Assembly (NCBI GenBank): GCA_011524785.1
Contig: WTJQ01000644.1
Coordinates: 1 to 7,378, forward strand
Origin: Planctomycetota bacterium
Lineage (GTDB): Bacteria > Planctomycetota > UBA1135 > GCA-002686595
Direction: 5' to 3'
Length of the DNA stretch: 7,378 bases
The translations under genes were made by a program, and so were the position numbers. The notes beneath the pieces are model-generated. The model saw only the letters and a program-made list of their open reading frames with translations, made no database searches and was not told the DNA's origin. This document shows positions 5,119 to 7,378 of the stretch, in pieces (within the stretch, counting starts at the first letter, position 1; each line of letters opens with the position of its first letter).

Positions 5119-7378
5119 TCAGGAGTCGCTCGCCGACGTCTCGGGCGAACCAGCGTTCTGCTCGGGTGCCTCCGGCGCGGACGCCTCCTGGGAGGGGGCG
5201 CTCGCCTCGGGCGCGGGGCTCTCGATCACGGGAGCATCCGCCACGGGCTTCTCGGCCTCCGGCGCGGAGTCCTCGGTCCCGGCGGGCTTGGGCCCCTTCT
5301 TCTTCTTGCCCTTCTTGCCGCCCTTGCCGCCGCCGCCCTCGGGGGCCGGCGCGTCCTTGCCGAAGAACTTGGCGAACGGGTTGCTCGTCCCTGCGCCCTC
5401 GGACTGCTTGTTGATCTGGCGCAGGTCGACGCGCTCGCCGCGCTCCGGCCGGTCGCGACGACCGCCGGGTCCTCCGCCCGGTCCACCCGGGCGACGGCGC
5501 TTGCCGCTCGGGTCGCCGAGGGGCATGCCGCGCGCGTCGCCGGGACGCAGCTGCACGCGGGGCTTGCGCTCCTCGCGCTCGCCGCGCCGTCCGCCGCCGC
5601 CACGCCGATCCCCGCGCGGCGCGCGGGTCGGGGGCGGGACGTCCCGCATGCTGATCACGAGCCGCTTCTCGCTGCACTCCTTCAGGGTCGCGCGGACGAC
5701 CTGTCCGGTGGCGAGCTCCTCACGCGCGTCGCGCAGGTAGCGACGGCCCAGCTCGGACACGTGGAGCATCGCCTCCCGGGGGAGGCCGATGTCGACGAAG
5801 GCGCCGAAGCCCGCGACCGAGGTGATGACGCCCTCGACCACGCGCCCCGGCTGGAGCCGGACGGCGTCGGTGGCGGGGTCCAGCAGCTCGGGCATGCGGT
5901 TCCGCGGGCGCGGGTCGCGGCCGGGGAAGGACAGCTCGCGCATCAGGTCGCGCCAGGTGTGCTCGTCGATCTCGAGCGCGGCGCGCTTGAGGCCCTTGGT
6001 CACCCCAGGCCGGCCGAGCCCCTCGGCGACCGTGGTGCCGACGCTCTCGAGGACCTTGTGGGCCAGGGGGTACTGCTCGGGGTGGAGCGCGGTGCGATCG
6101 AGGGGCTCCTCCGAGTCGGGCACCTTCAGGAAGGCCGCCACGCTCATCCACTGAGCCTCGGTCAGGGTGCCGTCGGCACGCAGGTCCTCGCGCGAGGTGA
6201 AGGGGCGCTCCGCACGGCGGGCCAGGATGCGATCCACGGCCTCGTCGTCGAGCCCGGGCAGGGCGCGCAGCACGGTCTCGGGCGCGGTGTTCACCCGGCA
6301 GCCCACGAGGGCTGCGCAGGACTCGACCATCTCCCCGAGGGCGCGGCGGAGGTTCGCCTTGCTGACGAGGCTCTGCTCGGAGCCGAGGGAGAGCTGCCAG
6401 GGGTTGACCTTCAGCAGCTCGGCCATCGGGTCCTGGCCCCTGCGCGCGAGGCTGATCGCGGCGCGCTCGGGCACCGACCGCTCGGGCAGCTCCTTGCGAG
6501 CCCGCTCGGAGCTGGCGTAGGTGGAGAGGCCGGCGTCGCTGGCGCACAGCACGGGCGCCGTCAGGCCCCCCGCAACGGCCGCCGCGCGCACGCGCTTGAG
6601 CCGCCCGTGGCTGCTGCGGCCGCCGGCCAGGAGCAGCGCGCGCGGGTCGGAGTCCCCGACCACGGCCGCGAGCTCGGCCCCGAGCGCTGCGTCGTCCTTC
6701 TCCCCCACCTCGATCTTCGCGACGGACTGGTCGTCCCCGCCGCGGCCGACCACGGCCACGGTCCAGTCGCCCTTGGCCGAGATGTCGATCCCGACCATCG
6801 GGAGCGGCCCATGAGCGGGCGCGAGGAGCTGGGCGCGGAGGTGCTGGGTCAGGTAGCGCAGGGCCTCGTGATCGCCGCGCTCCTTGAGCTCGAGGCGCAC
6901 GTCGGCCTCGACCGTGGGCAGCAGGCGCTGCTCGAGGGCCGACAGGGCCACGGCGTCGAGCAGCGGGCCGAACTCGGGCCGCGTGTGCTTGCCGAGCACG
7001 GAGCGCACGCGGGAGAGCGCGCGCTCGGGCGCCATGCTGATCGCGGTGGCGAGCACGCGCTCCTTCTGCGCCTGTCGCAGCGCCACGAGCTTGGGGCCCT
7101 GGAGCTGGCGGAGGGGCGACTTGAGCTTGAGCAGCGACTTGTGGCGGCCGGCCTTCTTGTCCTCCACGAGCGGGCGGACGCGCAGGTCCCCGTGCTTGCG
7201 CATCGTGCGCCGCACGTGGGCGCGCAGCGCGGGGTTGCGCCCGAGGCGATCGGCCAGGATGCGCATGGCGCCGGCCAGGGCCTCGGCCTCGGAGTGGATC
7301 CCCTTGTCGGGATCGACGAACGGCTGGCAGAGGGTGGCGAGCTCGGGGGTGATGTGAACCCGTGCCGGGCGACCACCG
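5119..7378 (-). CDS. tex: Tex-family transcription accessory protein (YqgF-like, helix-hairpin-helix and S1 domains), N-terminus cut by window edge
   Basis: Tex proteins are cytoplasmic nucleic-acid-binding factors related to eukaryotic Spt6 and linked to transcription. With Met 7264-7266 as residue 1, the frame stays open for 37 further residues to the right edge (ending ...SEAEALAGA before it), so the true start lies outside. The order is: Tex helical core (1-150, including EADVRLELKERGDHEALRYL at 120-139); YqgF/RNase H-like domain (about 156-270, starting PMVGIDIS); helix-hairpin-helix region (about 308-380, LPGLDDEAVDRILARR); the Tex motif EEPLDRTALHPEQYP (386-400); and S1 RNA-binding domain (about 474-541, GRVVEGVITSVAGFGAFVDIG). 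A tail of about 170 residues follows: Arg/Gly-rich, then Lys-rich (GGKGGKKGKKKKGPK), then acidic Ala/Pro/Glu/Ser. Several motifs usual in Tex are changed, so it may be a divergent paralog. A 14-bp hairpin follows the stop. Confidence 0.92.
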   Translation of the reverse strand, partial: GGRPARVHITPELATLCQPFVDPDKGIHSEAEALAGAMRILADRLGRNPALRAHVRRTMRKHGDLRVRPLVEDKKAGRHKSLLKLKSPLRQLQGPKLVALRQAQKERVLATAISMAPERALSRVRSVLGKHTRPEFGPLLDAVALSALEQRLLPTVEADVRLELKERGDHEALRYLTQHLRAQLLAPAHGPLPMVGIDISAKGDWTVAVVGRGGDDQSVAKIEVGEKDDAALGAELAAVVGDSDPRALLLAGGRSSHGRLKRVRAAAVAGGLTAPVLCASDAGLSTYASSERARKELPERSVPERAAISLARRGQDPMAELLKVNPWQLSLGSEQSLVSKANLRRALGEMVESCAALVGCRVNTAPETVLRALPGLDDEAVDRILARRAERPFTSREDLRADGTLTEAQWMSVAAFLKVPDSEEPLDRTALHPEQYPLAHKVLESVGTTVAEGLGRPGVTKGLKRAALEIDEHTWRDLMRELSFPGRDPRPRNRMPELLDPATDAVRLQPGRVVEGVITSVAGFGAFVDIGLPREAMLHVSELGRRYLRDAREELATGQVVRATLKECSEKRLVISMRDVPPPTRAPRGDRRGGGGRRGEREERKPRVQLRPGDARGMPLGDPSGKRRRPGGPGGGPGGRRDRPERGERVDLRQINKQSEGAGTSNPFAKFFGKDAPAPEGGGGKGGKKGKKKKGPKPAGTEDSAPEAEKPVADAPVIESPAPEASAPSQEASAPEAPEQNAGSPETSASDS

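Noticed and set aside
2334..5414. A 1026-codon open frame on the plus strand
   Set aside because: It runs antisense through the Myb-like gene, both intergenic regions and all of ptsI, whose protein families are clear. Its product is dominated by His, Asp, Gln, Ala and Leu with no recognisable domain, as expected from antisense reading of GC-rich codons.
1..7378. A novel multi-gene defence, mobile or biosynthetic system
   Set aside because: Three of the four genes belong to well-known housekeeping families, there is no integrase, transposase, toxin, nuclease pair or operon-like overlap, and the strong hairpin between tex and ptsI argues against a joint unit.

Overview
This is a very GC-rich stretch (third codon positions mostly G or C) from a bacterial chromosome. 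It carries four protein-coding genes and no mobile element, CRISPR array, tRNA or rRNA that I can see. The gene styles suggest a deltaproteobacterial-grade or Myxococcota-like lineage: a short DnaE-type polymerase with an 'LLSETGYYP' segment, a stand-alone Enzyme I, a Tex-like S1 protein with a long disordered tail, and a SANT/Myb-like multi-repeat protein. That placement is inference; no marker gene here fixes the phylum.

Layout. (1) Positions 2-2299, plus strand: the C-terminal part of a DNA polymerase III alpha-family protein, cut by the left edge. About 100 residues near the start of the visible part form a low-complexity insert that includes eight degenerate 24-bp (8-residue) tandem repeats. 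(2) Positions 2313-3038, minus strand, convergent with the polymerase at a 13-nt gap: a small protein built from four SANT/Myb-like helix-turn-helix units. (3) Positions 3039-3245: an intergenic stretch with three GC-rich hairpins inside a 9-bp inverted repeat whose right arm overlaps the ptsI stop codon, plus a possible extended -10 promoter. (4) Positions 3246-4997, minus: ptsI, a complete Enzyme I of the phosphotransferase system with all key residues. (5) Positions 4998-5118: the ptsI leader (candidate -10 and Shine-Dalgarno) and a perfect 14-bp terminator-like hairpin for the upstream gene. (6) Positions 5119-7378, minus, cut by the right edge: a Tex-family transcription accessory protein with a degraded set of Tex signatures and a long two-part disordered tail.

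The four genes do not form an obvious pathway. The three minus-strand genes are co-directional, but the strong hairpin between tex and ptsI argues for separate transcripts. The Myb-like gene may be read from its own weak promoter or by read-through from ptsI. I found no convincing multi-gene novel system. The items most worth a second look are the tandem-repeat insert in the polymerase, the four-unit SANT-like protein, the structured ptsI 3' region and the divergent Tex protein.
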